Assembly (NCBI GenBank): GCA_036490515.1
Contig: DASXDU010000042.1
Coordinates: 124,001-188,000 of the forward strand
Origin: Palsa-1150 sp036490515
Lineage (GTDB): Bacteria > Myxococcota_A > Polyangia > Polyangiales > Polyangiaceae
Direction of reading: 5' to 3'
Length of the DNA: 64,000 nucleotides
Program-made: the position numbers and the translations under genes
The notes under the pieces: model-generated
What the model was told of the DNA's origin: nothing
What the model saw: only the letters and a program-made list of their open reading frames with translations
Databases searched by the model: none
In this document: positions 37,441 to 45,917 of the stretch, one piece after another
Numbering within the stretch: the first letter of the stretch is position 1
How the letters are laid out: each line of letters begins with the position of its first letter

Positions 37441-40400
37441 CGGGCCTCTCGCTGCGCAACCCGCTCGCGAGCCTCATGCTGGGGCTGGCCGTTCTCGTCT
37501 TCGCGGCCGTCGTGACGCCGCGAATGCCCATCGATACGTTCCCGGACCTCACGCCGCCCACCCTCGTCGTCGGTACGCTGGCTCCGGGCCTCGCTGCGAA
37601 GGACGTCGAGAAGACGCTCACGTGGAGGATCGAGAAGTACGTGAGCGCGACCCCGGGCGTCGAGCACGTGCAGAGCACGTCGCGCAACAACCTGAGCATC
37701 GTCTACGTCTGGATGACGTGGGGTACGGACCTCAACTCCGCCCAGACGCTCGTGCAGCAGCAGGTGCAGTTCGCGATGTCGGCGGTTCCGAAGTCGCTCG
37801 GCGTCGTCCCGCCCTTCGTCCTGCAGTACGATCCGACGAACGCTCCGGTCGTCCAGGTGGTCGTGTCGGGGGGTGGGCTGACGGGCCCACAGCTCTACGA
37901 CTACGCGCTCAACCAGATCGAGCCACAGCTCGAGGGGATCTCCGGCGTCGCGAGCGCGGCGGTGAACGGCGGCACGCAGCGCCAGATCAACGTCGTCGTC
38001 GACCGCGCAGCCGCCGAGTCTCGCGGCGTCACGGCGGAGGACGTTTCGGCCGCCGTGGCGCAGTCGAACGCGCTGCTCCCTTCCGGGGAGTTCATCTCTC
38101 CCACGTTCGACGCGAACGTCTACACAGACGCGGTCCCGGAGCGCGTCCGGCGGATCGGCGACGCGCTCGTCAAAACCGTCGACGGGAAACCCGTGTACAT
38201 CCGGGACGTCGCACGGGTGGAGGACGCGGGTGCGGCGGCGACCCAGAGCGTCTCGGTGAACGGCACGAACGCCGTCTATCTCAATGTGCTGCGCGTGCCC
38301 GGCGGGAATACGCTCCGGATCGTCGATGCGGTGAAGAAGACGCTCGCGAGCCTGCACGACCTTCCGCCTGGGCTGGTGGTGAAGCCGGTGTTCGACGAAT
38401 CGACGTTCGTGCGCACCTCGTACGAGGGATTGAAGCGGGAGGTCGGCCAGGCGCTCGTCCTCATCGCGCTCGTCATCCTCGTCTTTCTCCAGAGCTTCCG
38501 CGGCACGCTCATCGTCGCGGTGGCCATTCCCCTGTCGTTCGCGATCACGCTCATCGTCCTCTATGCCGCCGGGCAGACGCTCAACTCGTTCACGCTGGGC
38601 GGCCTCACCCTCGCGATGGGCCGCCTCGTCGACGACGCGGTCGTGGTCCTCGAGTCGATCCACCGGCACCAGCGCCAGGGGATGTCGCGGTTCGACGCCG
38701 CGCTGCGCGGCACGGGCGCCGTCGCGCTGCCCGTGCTCGCCTCCACGCTCACCACCATCGCGGTGCTGCTGCCCGTCCTTCTTCTCGTCGGCCTCGCTCG
38801 CAAGCTCTTCGCGCCGCTCGCCCTCACGGTGGCCGTGGCGATGATCGCCTCCTACGTGGTGAGCATGTTCGTCACCCCGGTGGCCGCGAGCCGCCTGCTG
38901 GGCGAGAAGGAGGCCCACGGTTTCGCGAAGCGATTGCAAGACGCGATCGAGGGGCTCGCTGAGCGGTACTCGCGCGTGCTGCGCGCCGCGCTGCCGGCGC
39001 GCGCGGCGATCCTCGTCGCGAGCATCCTCCTGACCGCCGGGGCGGGCTGGGCGGCCTCACGGCTCCCGACGACGTTCTTCCCGGAGATCGACGAGTCGAT
39101 GGAGCGCGTCTACGTCCGGTTCGCGCCCGGGATCTCCCTCGACGAGGCGTCCCGTCGCATCCAGGCCATGGGCAAGATGCTGGCCGACGAGCTGCCGAAG
39201 GGAGAAGTGGAGCTCGTCCTCACCAATGAGGGGTCTCCCCAGAACGCGCGGAGCGCGATGACCAGCCCCAACGACGGCCCGCACATGGGCTTCATCCGTG
39301 TCGCGCTCGTCGAGCCCGGGAAGCGGAAGCACACGCAGCGGGAGATCGCCGACATGGCGCGGCACCTCCTGACGGAGCACTACCCGGGGGTCGAGTTCCT
39401 CCAGTGGCCGGGAGGGCTCGTCGCGAGCGTCTTTTCGAACGGGTACTACGCGCCGATCGCGGTGGAGATCCAGAACGACAACCTCGTGGGTCTCGAGGAG
39501 CAGGGCGAGGCCGTCGCCCGGATTGCACGGTCGGTCGGCGGCGTCCGGGACGTGCGCGTACAGCTCGAGGAGGACTACCCGGAGATCCACGTCGACACGC
39601 GGCGCGAGGAGGCCGGCCAGGTCGGGGTAACCGCGCGACAGGCAGCTCAGTCGACCCTCGACGCGACCCTCGGGGACATCAACACCCCGGGCGTGTGGAT
39701 CGATCCCCACAATGGGCAGGCCTACTACGTCGTCACGTACTACGACGAGAAGGACGTCCGCGACGCGCGGGCGCTCTCGGAGATCCCCGCACGCATCGGC
39801 CCACACGGCGAGCCCGTGGAGCTCGGCGCGTACGCCGACATCCTGCGCGCGGCGGGGCCCATCGCGATCGAGCGCGACCACATGACGCGTGTGACCGAGG
39901 TCTACATGCAGACGGAGCGCCGCGACTTCGGCGGGGCCGCCGCGGAGCTCGAGAAGAAATTGAACGCCGATCCGCGCACGAGCCGGCTCACCTGGCGCTG
40001 GGTGGGCGAGACGGACCTGATGCGGACGACGTTCTCGGGCCTCGGGGTCGCCCTCGGCCTCGCCGTCATGGTCGTCTTCATGATCATGACGATCCAGTTC
40101 AAGTCCCTGCGGCTGCCGTTCGTCATGCTCTTCACGATCCCCGTGTGTCTCGTGGGCATCGTGCTCGCGCTCATGGCGGCCGATCAGGGGTTCTCGGTCA
40201 CGGCTCTCATGGGCGTCCTCATGGTGATCGGGATCGCGGTGTCGAACGGGATCTTGCTCATCCACGAGGCGAGCGAGCGTCTGAACGAAGGCGCCTCCAA
40301 GGAAGATGCGATCGTCCAGGCGGCACGGACCCGCTTCACGCCGATCATCATGACGAGCCTCGCCACGGTCATCGGTCTCGTTCCCACGGCCCTCGGCCTC

Positions 40401-40565
40401 GAACAGGGCACGGAGGCGAACCAGGCGCTCGCGCTGGCCGTCGTCGGCGGACTCACGTCGTCGACGCTGCTGTCCCTCTTCCTGGTCCCCTCGATGTTCC
40501 TGTTCCTCGCGAAACCGCCTCCGGGAGCTCCGACCGCTCTGCATCCCACGTCGTCAGCTTCGTGA
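37437..40565 (+). CDS. RND-family efflux pump, inner-membrane subunit (copy 2)
   Basis: The GTG at 37437 overlaps the adaptor stop, as in copy 1. The protein has 1042 residues and is close to the first pump along its whole length: SLRNPLASLMLGLAVL at the N-terminus, SATPGVEHVQSTSRNN, GRLVDDAVVVLESIHRHQ with the two helix-4 Asp, FFPEIDESMERVYVRFAPG and GLALGLAVMVVFMIM-like helix 8. The periplasmic substrate-binding loops differ more than the membrane core, which suggests that after duplication the two pumps took on different substrates. It ends about 140 bases before the YkuD-like gene. Confidence 0.93.
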   Translation: MTGLSLRNPLASLMLGLAVLVFAAVVTPRMPIDTFPDLTPPTLVVGTLAPGLAAKDVEKTLTWRIEKYVSATPGVEHVQSTSRNNLSIVYVWMTWGTDLNSAQTLVQQQVQFAMSAVPKSLGVVPPFVLQYDPTNAPVVQVVVSGGGLTGPQLYDYALNQIEPQLEGISGVASAAVNGGTQRQINVVVDRAAAESRGVTAEDVSAAVAQSNALLPSGEFISPTFDANVYTDAVPERVRRIGDALVKTVDGKPVYIRDVARVEDAGAAATQSVSVNGTNAVYLNVLRVPGGNTLRIVDAVKKTLASLHDLPPGLVVKPVFDESTFVRTSYEGLKREVGQALVLIALVILVFLQSFRGTLIVAVAIPLSFAITLIVLYAAGQTLNSFTLGGLTLAMGRLVDDAVVVLESIHRHQRQGMSRFDAALRGTGAVALPVLASTLTTIAVLLPVLLLVGLARKLFAPLALTVAVAMIASYVVSMFVTPVAASRLLGEKEAHGFAKRLQDAIEGLAERYSRVLRAALPARAAILVASILLTAGAGWAASRLPTTFFPEIDESMERVYVRFAPGISLDEASRRIQAMGKMLADELPKGEVELVLTNEGSPQNARSAMTSPNDGPHMGFIRVALVEPGKRKHTQREIADMARHLLTEHYPGVEFLQWPGGLVASVFSNGYYAPIAVEIQNDNLVGLEEQGEAVARIARSVGGVRDVRVQLEEDYPEIHVDTRREEAGQVGVTARQAAQSTLDATLGDINTPGVWIDPHNGQAYYVVTYYDEKDVRDARALSEIPARIGPHGEPVELGAYADILRAAGPIAIERDHMTRVTEVYMQTERRDFGGAAAELEKKLNADPRTSRLTWRWVGETDLMRTTFSGLGVALGLAVMVVFMIMTIQFKSLRLPFVMLFTIPVCLVGIVLALMAADQGFSVTALMGVLMVIGIAVSNGILLIHEASERLNEGASKEDAIVQAARTRFTPIIMTSLATVIGLVPTALGLEQGTEANQALALAVVGGLTSSTLLSLFLVPSMFLFLAKPPPGAPTALHPTSSAS

Positions 40566-40707
40566 CCGATCCGCCGTCGGCGCGGAGTTTCTCCCTGGCC
40601 CGCGGAATTCCTCCCACCGGCGTTCCTCCGACCTCACGAATCTTCGAGGGCTTGTGCGCCGCTCCGGGTTCCCGTCGCCTGGTCCGCTCCGTGCTCTACC
40701 GCGAGGC

Positions 40708-41694
40708 ATGTCGAAGCTGGTGATCGTAGTGCCAGCCGGTCGGAGGCGATGCGGCCGCGCGCTCCTGCTGGGGAGCGACGGGAGCACCCGCGCGGGGCCC
40801 CTGCGGGTCCTCGCCACGGCGAGCGGGTGGGCGGCGAAGCGCCACGACAACGAGGCCCGCGACTGGCGCAAGCCCTTCGGGCACACGCCCACTGGCTCGT
40901 ACCTCGTGGCCGGCAGCCTTCCGCCGGGCGTGGCCCCCCATCCGAGGCGATGGCGGCGCTTCGGCATGCTCGGCGCGCTCGTGCTGCAGCCGGCCGGCGG
41001 CGACGCGCTCGAGGCAGCGAAGGCGGGGCGCCGTCGCTTCCTCGTGCATGGCGGACCCGAGGATCGACGCGGGCGCCTCCGACCCACGTTCGGCGGCCTG
41101 CGCCTCTCGGACTCCGACCTGAACGTGCTCCTTCGAGCCGTCAACGATGCGAACGCCGCGCGCGACCCGGTCTCCACCGTGGAGCTCCTGGAGGCCGCGA
41201 CGTCGTTCTGGAGCGAGGGGCGCCGCCGCGATCGCGCGGGCCGCCTCCGTCCTTCTTTCCTGCCTCCACGCCCGCGTCGCGGCGCACGCGCGAAGGTGCC
41301 CGTCCGGCACGCGGCCCTCATCGCGCTCGGCTTCGGCATCGCTGGAAGCTCGCTCGCGCGGCGCGGGGGCGCCACGGTCGACCGGCTCGCGCGGAGGGAC
41401 TTCGTCGGCCTGGCGCTGCTCACCCTAGGCGCGCTCGGTGCGTCGGCGTGCTCCGCCCCCGACGCTCCTGCGCCCGACCCGACGTTGCCGTGGGTCCCCG
41501 CGGTGCCGACCGTCGACCCGAACGCGCCCGATCCGCCCGATGGCGGCGTCGACGACGACGGCGGAGGCCCCAATGGGGGGTATGGCGGTCCGTGCCCCGG
41601 CGACGACGGGAGCGGCGACGACGGCAGCGGAGACGACGGTACCGGCTCGGGCGACACGGGTGACGATTCGAGTGGCGGGGGAGGCACCGGCTGA
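40708..41694 (+). CDS. YkuD-like (L,D-transpeptidase fold) protein lacking the catalytic cysteine
   Basis: The ATG at 40708 gives 328 residues; a GTG at 40654 behind GAGGG is an alternative. Residues about 30-145 resemble the YkuD fold: PFGHTPTGSYLVAG, His114 in FLVHGG, and a block TFGGLRLSDSDL at 127-138. In active enzymes this block is SHGC(I/V)R; here His and Cys are Phe128 and Gly130, so the nucleophile is absent. Residues 229-248 (RRDFVGLALLTLGALGASAC) look exactly like a Tat or lipoprotein signal, but internal, followed by an 80-residue Asp/Gly/Pro-rich tail. It may be a fusion or have a second start. Its stop overlaps the next ATG (TGATG), and it opens a five-gene operon. Confidence 0.65.
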   Translation: MSKLVIVVPAGRRRCGRALLLGSDGSTRAGPLRVLATASGWAAKRHDNEARDWRKPFGHTPTGSYLVAGSLPPGVAPHPRRWRRFGMLGALVLQPAGGDALEAAKAGRRRFLVHGGPEDRRGRLRPTFGGLRLSDSDLNVLLRAVNDANAARDPVSTVELLEAATSFWSEGRRRDRAGRLRPSFLPPRPRRGARAKVPVRHAALIALGFGIAGSSLARRGGATVDRLARRDFVGLALLTLGALGASACSAPDAPAPDPTLPWVPAVPTVDPNAPDPPDGGVDDDGGGPNGGYGGPCPGDDGSGDDGSGDDGTGSGDTGDDSSGGGGTG

Positions 41695-43478
41695 TGGGCG
41701 GCATCGCCGGTTGCATCGGACGTGACGGACGCGAGGCGACGAGCGCGCTCGCACGGATGCTGCTCTCGCCCCACGCGCGCGGGCGATCGCGAAGGCGCGC
41801 CACGACCGGCGCGCTGGTCGTCTTCGGCGCGCGCGACGCGGACCTCGCCGAGGACGTCGAGCGCGGCGAGTCGCTTGCCCTCGCGGGCTACGTACGGAGG
41901 CACGGACGCGCGTGCAACGCCGCCGACCTGCTCGCCGCCTGGCGGCACGAGGGTACGGGCGTTCTGGGCTCGCTGAGCGGCGAGTACTGCCTGGCCGCCT
42001 CCGTCCGGGGCCGTGTCGTCGTCGCCCGCGACGCGATCGGCGCTCGGCCGATGTACGTCGCCGAGCTGCGCGGGGGCGGCGTCGGCTTCTCGACCTCGAT
42101 GTTCGCGCTGATCCTCGCCGGCGTCGGCGAGGAGCTCGACCACGACACGCTCGTGGGCAGCCTCGTGCTCGGCTACCCGAAGTCACCCGGGACCGCGCTC
42201 CGGTCAGTGCGGCAGGTCGGCCCGGGAGAGGTCTGGGAGCTCGCGCCGCGGCGCTCACCACGACGCTGGTACGCACCCCGCGAAAAGCTCGACGCGGCGA
42301 GGTCACTCTCCGTGGCGGCGCGCGACGTGAGTCGCACCCTGGAGCATGCCGTCGGCGACGCTCTCGTCCCCGGCGCCCGGGTCGCGGCATTTCTCTCGGG
42401 GGGGCTCGACTCCTCCATCGTGCTCGCGCAGGTGCACAGGAGCGGCGCGCCCGTCGAGGCCTTCACCCTCTTCTTCGGCGACACGCAGCCGGGCGAATTC
42501 CGCTACTCGAAGGCCGTCGCGGAGCACCTCGGCGTCCGGCAGAACGTGCTCGAGGTCGACGCGCGTAGCTTTTGCGCCGGCATCGAGCGGACGATGACGC
42601 ACCTCGAGGACGTCCTCTCCGAGGCCATCGCCGTCCCCAACTTCCTCCTGGCGCGCGAGGCGGCGCGGACGACGGACGTGCTCTTCACGGGCGAGGGCGG
42701 CGATCAGGCCTTCGGAGGGACGAAGAACGCCGGGATGTTCCTGGCGCATCCCTACGCCTCTCATCCGGCGTCGTCGTCGCTCCCGGAAACCTACCTCGTG
42801 TTGCACCACAACTACTGGAACGACCTGCCGGTCGCGCTCGCGCCGGATGCGCTGGCGGCGTTCGACCCTCGACGGCTGCTCGCGGCCGTGAGGCGCACCG
42901 TTGGGCAGCGCTTCCCGAGCCGCGGGACCTTCCTCGGCCGCGTGATGATCGCCAACACGGTCCTCAAGGGCGGAAACAACATCCTCGTGAAGGCGGCGAA
43001 GGTCATCGGCGCCGCGCACGATCTGGCCGTGCGTTCACCCATGTTCGATCGGCGCCTCGTCGAGCACGCACTGACGATCCCTCCCTGGCAGAAGATGGAC
43101 GGGACCGAGGAGAAGCTCGTCCTCCGGCAGGCCGCCTACGATTGCCTGCCCCGGTGGATCGTCGACCGCCCCAAGCGCGGCATGTCGCTGCCACTGGCGG
43201 CGTGGTTCGCGGCCGACCTCGGGGTACTCTCGCGCGACGTGCTCACCGAGCGCGCGGTCCGCGAGCGCGGGCTCCTGCGCTGGGATTACGTCGAGAAGCT
43301 GCTCGCGCAAGCACCCCTGGGGCAGGACCTCGTTCGGCCCCGCACCGTCGAAAAGCTCTGGCTCGCCCTGGTCACGGAGCTTCATCTCCAGGCGATCGAT
43401 CGGGTCGCGCGGGACGCGCGCGTCGCACGCGCCGGGGCCGTGAGCGAGGTCCACCCGCGGGAGGCCGCCCATGGTTGA
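41694..43478 (+). CDS. Asparagine-synthetase-like protein lacking the glutaminase cysteine
   Basis: The protein has 594 residues in the two-domain AsnB layout. The N-terminal class II amidotransferase fold spans about 1-190, with SGEYCLAASVRGRVVVARDAIGARP. But it begins MGGIAGCIG where glutamine-using enzymes begin MCGIAG, so the Cys2 nucleophile is Gly. The C-terminal synthetase domain has the PP-loop SGGLDSS at 235-241 and later TGEGGDQAFGG, so ATP activation of a carboxylate looks intact. Members of this kind include lasso-peptide cyclases and beta-lactam synthetases, which join an amine in the substrate itself. It is coupled to the genes on both sides (8-base overlap downstream). The substrate is unknown. 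Confidence 0.88.
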   Translation: MGGIAGCIGRDGREATSALARMLLSPHARGRSRRRATTGALVVFGARDADLAEDVERGESLALAGYVRRHGRACNAADLLAAWRHEGTGVLGSLSGEYCLAASVRGRVVVARDAIGARPMYVAELRGGGVGFSTSMFALILAGVGEELDHDTLVGSLVLGYPKSPGTALRSVRQVGPGEVWELAPRRSPRRWYAPREKLDAARSLSVAARDVSRTLEHAVGDALVPGARVAAFLSGGLDSSIVLAQVHRSGAPVEAFTLFFGDTQPGEFRYSKAVAEHLGVRQNVLEVDARSFCAGIERTMTHLEDVLSEAIAVPNFLLAREAARTTDVLFTGEGGDQAFGGTKNAGMFLAHPYASHPASSSLPETYLVLHHNYWNDLPVALAPDALAAFDPRRLLAAVRRTVGQRFPSRGTFLGRVMIANTVLKGGNNILVKAAKVIGAAHDLAVRSPMFDRRLVEHALTIPPWQKMDGTEEKLVLRQAAYDCLPRWIVDRPKRGMSLPLAAWFAADLGVLSRDVLTERAVRERGLLRWDYVEKLLAQAPLGQDLVRPRTVEKLWLALVTELHLQAIDRVARDARVARAGAVSEVHPREAAHG

Positions 43479-44181
43479 GCTCATCGACGAATGTGCCCAG
43501 GCGTTGCGCGCGGGCGCCGGGGCCTTCACGCGCGGCAACCTCGCGCACGCACTGCGACGCCGGGTGGGAAGGGAGATCGCCGGCCCCGAGCTCGACGCGG
43601 CGCTGCGTTCCCGTCGGAGTCGCGGCGCGTTGCCAGGGTTGCTTCCGACCGCGTGCCGCTGGCGATCGCCGCCCCTCGGGCCCGAGTGGGACGCGTACTT
43701 CCCGAAGGCGCTGCTGCTCGTCGACCGGCCCGCGATCCTCGACCTCTTCGTCGCCTCCGGCGCGATTCCCTCTTCGCGGGTGGCCGTCGTCTGCATCGAC
43801 GGGACGCCCGCCAGCGTCGTCGCATGGCTGGCGCGGGGCTTCCGGTCGGGACGCCGCGTCCCCGTCGCCTACCTGCACGACGCCGCCACGGTCGTCCACC
43901 CGTTCACGATCGAACCGCTCGTGGGTCTCGCACGGGACCCGGGCGCAAAGCCGACCGACTACCGCGACCTCGGCTTGCGCCCCCTCGGGGTCCCTGCGCG
44001 ACGCTTCCACGATTCCACCGTCCCGGACGACGAGTGCCTGCGCGAGCTCGAGGCTCTCCCCCCCGCTGCGCTCGTTCGTTACGGCATCCGCGCGGCGGCG
44101 CGGATGGCTCCCGGGGACGCCAACATGTTGCCCCTCCGGCGCGGCAGCGAGCGACGGAAGGCGCAGGAGGTGCGGTCATGA
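43471..44181 (+). CDS. Unrecognised protein, possibly Toprim-like
   Basis: The ATG at 43471 lies inside the end of the AsnB-like gene and gives 236 residues. I do not recognise the family. Residues about 18-60 (FTRGNLAHALRRRVGREIAG) could be a winged helix. Residues about 75-150 alternate strands and helices: KALLLVDRPAILDLFVASGA, then VAVVCIDGTPASVVAWLARGF, then RVPVAYLHDAATVVHPF. The order and motifs (acidic strand end, G-x-P, a D-containing strand) recall the Toprim domain of Topo VI-A/Spo11, although the second acidic pair would be degenerate. The fold is inference only. The protein has no signal peptide, and its stop overlaps the ATG of the LysA-like gene. Confidence 0.8.
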   Translation: MVELIDECAQALRAGAGAFTRGNLAHALRRRVGREIAGPELDAALRSRRSRGALPGLLPTACRWRSPPLGPEWDAYFPKALLLVDRPAILDLFVASGAIPSSRVAVVCIDGTPASVVAWLARGFRSGRRVPVAYLHDAATVVHPFTIEPLVGLARDPGAKPTDYRDLGLRPLGVPARRFHDSTVPDDECLRELEALPPAALVRYGIRAAARMAPGDANMLPLRRGSERRKAQEVRS

Positions 44182-45407
44182 TCGAGTTTGCGACCGGAGA
44201 GCTCCACATCGGCGGCATGAGCGCGCGCGACCTCGTGGAGCGCTGGGGAAGCCCGCTCTTCGTCTACGACGCCGCCGAGGTGCGTGCGAGCTGGCGACGG
44301 ATCCGCGACGCCTTTCGCTACGAGCCCACGCACCTTCACTTTGCGGCGGTCTGCAACCCCAACCTCCACCTCCTCGCGCTCTTGCACCAGCTCGGGGCGA
44401 ACCTGCACGCCAACACCCCCGGCGACGTGTACTGCGGCCTGCGTGCGGGGTATCGCCCCGAAGAGATCGTCTTCTCGGGCAGCAACCTCGGAGAGGACGA
44501 CCTCGCGTACCTCCTCGGTGCCGGCGTGCACGTGAACGTCGATTCGCTGGATGATCTCGGGCGCGCGCTGCGGTTCGCGCCCCGTCACGACTTCGGCGTG
44601 CGCGTGCACCTCGACGAGGTGCTTCCCGAGAGCCGCATCGGTCTGCGGGAGGACGACCTCGACGCCGCCCTCTCGATGGCGCGGGAAGGCGGTGCGCGCA
44701 TCACGGCGGTCCACGTCTACTGCGGCACGCACGGGCAGTCCCTCGACCGCTACCGCGCCGCACTCGAACGCCTGGTGGCACTCGCGCTTCGGGCTCCGGA
44801 CGTCGACTGCATCAACCTCGGCGGCGGCTTCGGCTACGACTACCGCGACCCGGAGGAGGGCACCTTCCCCTTCGAAGCGCTGGCGCGGGCCGCCGACGCC
44901 GCGCTGCGCGATGTGTCGCGCCGCAAGGGCCGTACGGTGTCGCTGCGCGTCGAGCCCGGGCGCGCCCTCGTAGCAGGGACGGCGGTGCTGCTGACGCGCG
45001 TCCGGTCGGTCAAGCGCACCCCCACGAAGCGCTATGTGGGCGTCGATACGACGACCGCGAACTTCACGAGTCCGGTCGTGCACGGAGCCAGGCGCCGCGT
45101 CACCACGGTCGACGAGAGACCGTCCGGCGACGCCCTCGCGGACGTGTGCGGCTGCACGACGTACTCCAGGGACTTCATCACGCGCGACGCGCCGCTCGGA
45201 GAGGTGCGTCCGGGGGACCTGCTCGCCGTGCGCGACGTCGGCGCCTACGGATACTGCATGTCGAGTCACTTCCTGAACCGGCCGCGCGCCGCGGAGGCAT
45301 TCGTCGACGGAGGACGGGCGCGCCTCGTCACCCGCCGCGAGACGTTCGAGGATCTCGTCGCGACGCAGCTCGCCCCTGGGGAGGCACTCGCATGCGCCGC
45401 GGAATGA
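44178..45407 (+). CDS. LysA/DAP-decarboxylase-like protein lacking the PLP lysine
   Basis: A perfect AGGAGGT lies 6 bases before the ATG at 44178, which overlaps the previous stop; 409 residues. The fold type III barrel and C-terminal beta domain are clear: PEEIVFSGSNLGEDDLAYLL, the phosphate loop INLGGGFGYDYRDP, RVEPGRALVAG, and VRDVGAYGYCMSSHF with the cofactor-site Tyr. But where LysA has FAQKACSN, this protein reads FAAVCNPN, so the Schiff-base lysine is Val58. The second-site Cys region is also altered (VCGCTTYSRDF). It may bind substrate or PLP non-covalently, act as a binding subunit, or have a new activity. In the operon it sits with two other proteins lacking key residues. Confidence 0.85.
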   Translation: MIEFATGELHIGGMSARDLVERWGSPLFVYDAAEVRASWRRIRDAFRYEPTHLHFAAVCNPNLHLLALLHQLGANLHANTPGDVYCGLRAGYRPEEIVFSGSNLGEDDLAYLLGAGVHVNVDSLDDLGRALRFAPRHDFGVRVHLDEVLPESRIGLREDDLDAALSMAREGGARITAVHVYCGTHGQSLDRYRAALERLVALALRAPDVDCINLGGGFGYDYRDPEEGTFPFEALARAADAALRDVSRRKGRTVSLRVEPGRALVAGTAVLLTRVRSVKRTPTKRYVGVDTTTANFTSPVVHGARRRVTTVDERPSGDALADVCGCTTYSRDFITRDAPLGEVRPGDLLAVRDVGAYGYCMSSHFLNRPRAAEAFVDGGRARLVTRRETFEDLVATQLAPGEALACAAE

Positions 45408-45850
45408 TCCTCGCAGCCGCCGTGGCGGCCGGCGCGACCGGTGCCTGTGTTCCGCCCATGGAGGCGAGCCACGTGCTCACGGGGCCGCCACTTCCCGCGA
45501 CGCCCGAGGATGCCCCGATCGGCGTCTATCTCAACCAGACCCCCGCTCTTCCGTACCGAGAGGTTGCGCAGATCCGCCTCCGCGCGATCGGGGACGCGGC
45601 GAACGTCGACGACGTGCTTGCGACGGCCACGCGCGAAGCCCGCGCGGTGGGGGCCGACGCGATCATCGTGGACGCGCGGAGGCACTATCGCTCGGTTCCA
45701 GTGCACGTCGGCTGCGACCGTCGTCTCTACGTCGACCCCGATTGGAGGCTGAACGCTCGTGTGACCGCCATCCGCTTCGTGCGTCCGGGAACCGCGCAAC
45801 CGGAGGCACCGCCGACAGGTCCGCGGCCGCTGCCGGATCCGTGCGAATGA
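45392..45850 (+). CDS. Small lipoprotein closing the five-gene operon
   Basis: The ATG at 45392 overlaps the end of the LysA-like gene by 16 bases and follows GGGGAGG by 7 bases; 152 residues. The signal peptide ends at Cys20 in GATGAC. The mature part has one alpha/beta domain of about 80 residues, with strands YREVAQIRLRAIG, a helix DDVLATATREARAVGADAIIVDA and strand VTAIRFVRPG. The helix with GADAII recalls RcsF and similar small outer-membrane lipoprotein domains, but I cannot name the family. Coupling to the genes upstream suggests that the product or process reaches the envelope. Confidence 0.78.
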   Translation: MRRGMILAAAVAAGATGACVPPMEASHVLTGPPLPATPEDAPIGVYLNQTPALPYREVAQIRLRAIGDAANVDDVLATATREARAVGADAIIVDARRHYRSVPVHVGCDRRLYVDPDWRLNARVTAIRFVRPGTAQPEAPPTGPRPLPDPCE

Positions 45851-45917
45851 GGCGCATGGTCCTCGTTCACGCCCCGAAGTGACGCGGGGAGGCGCGCTTG
45901 TTGCTTGATCGCCGCTC

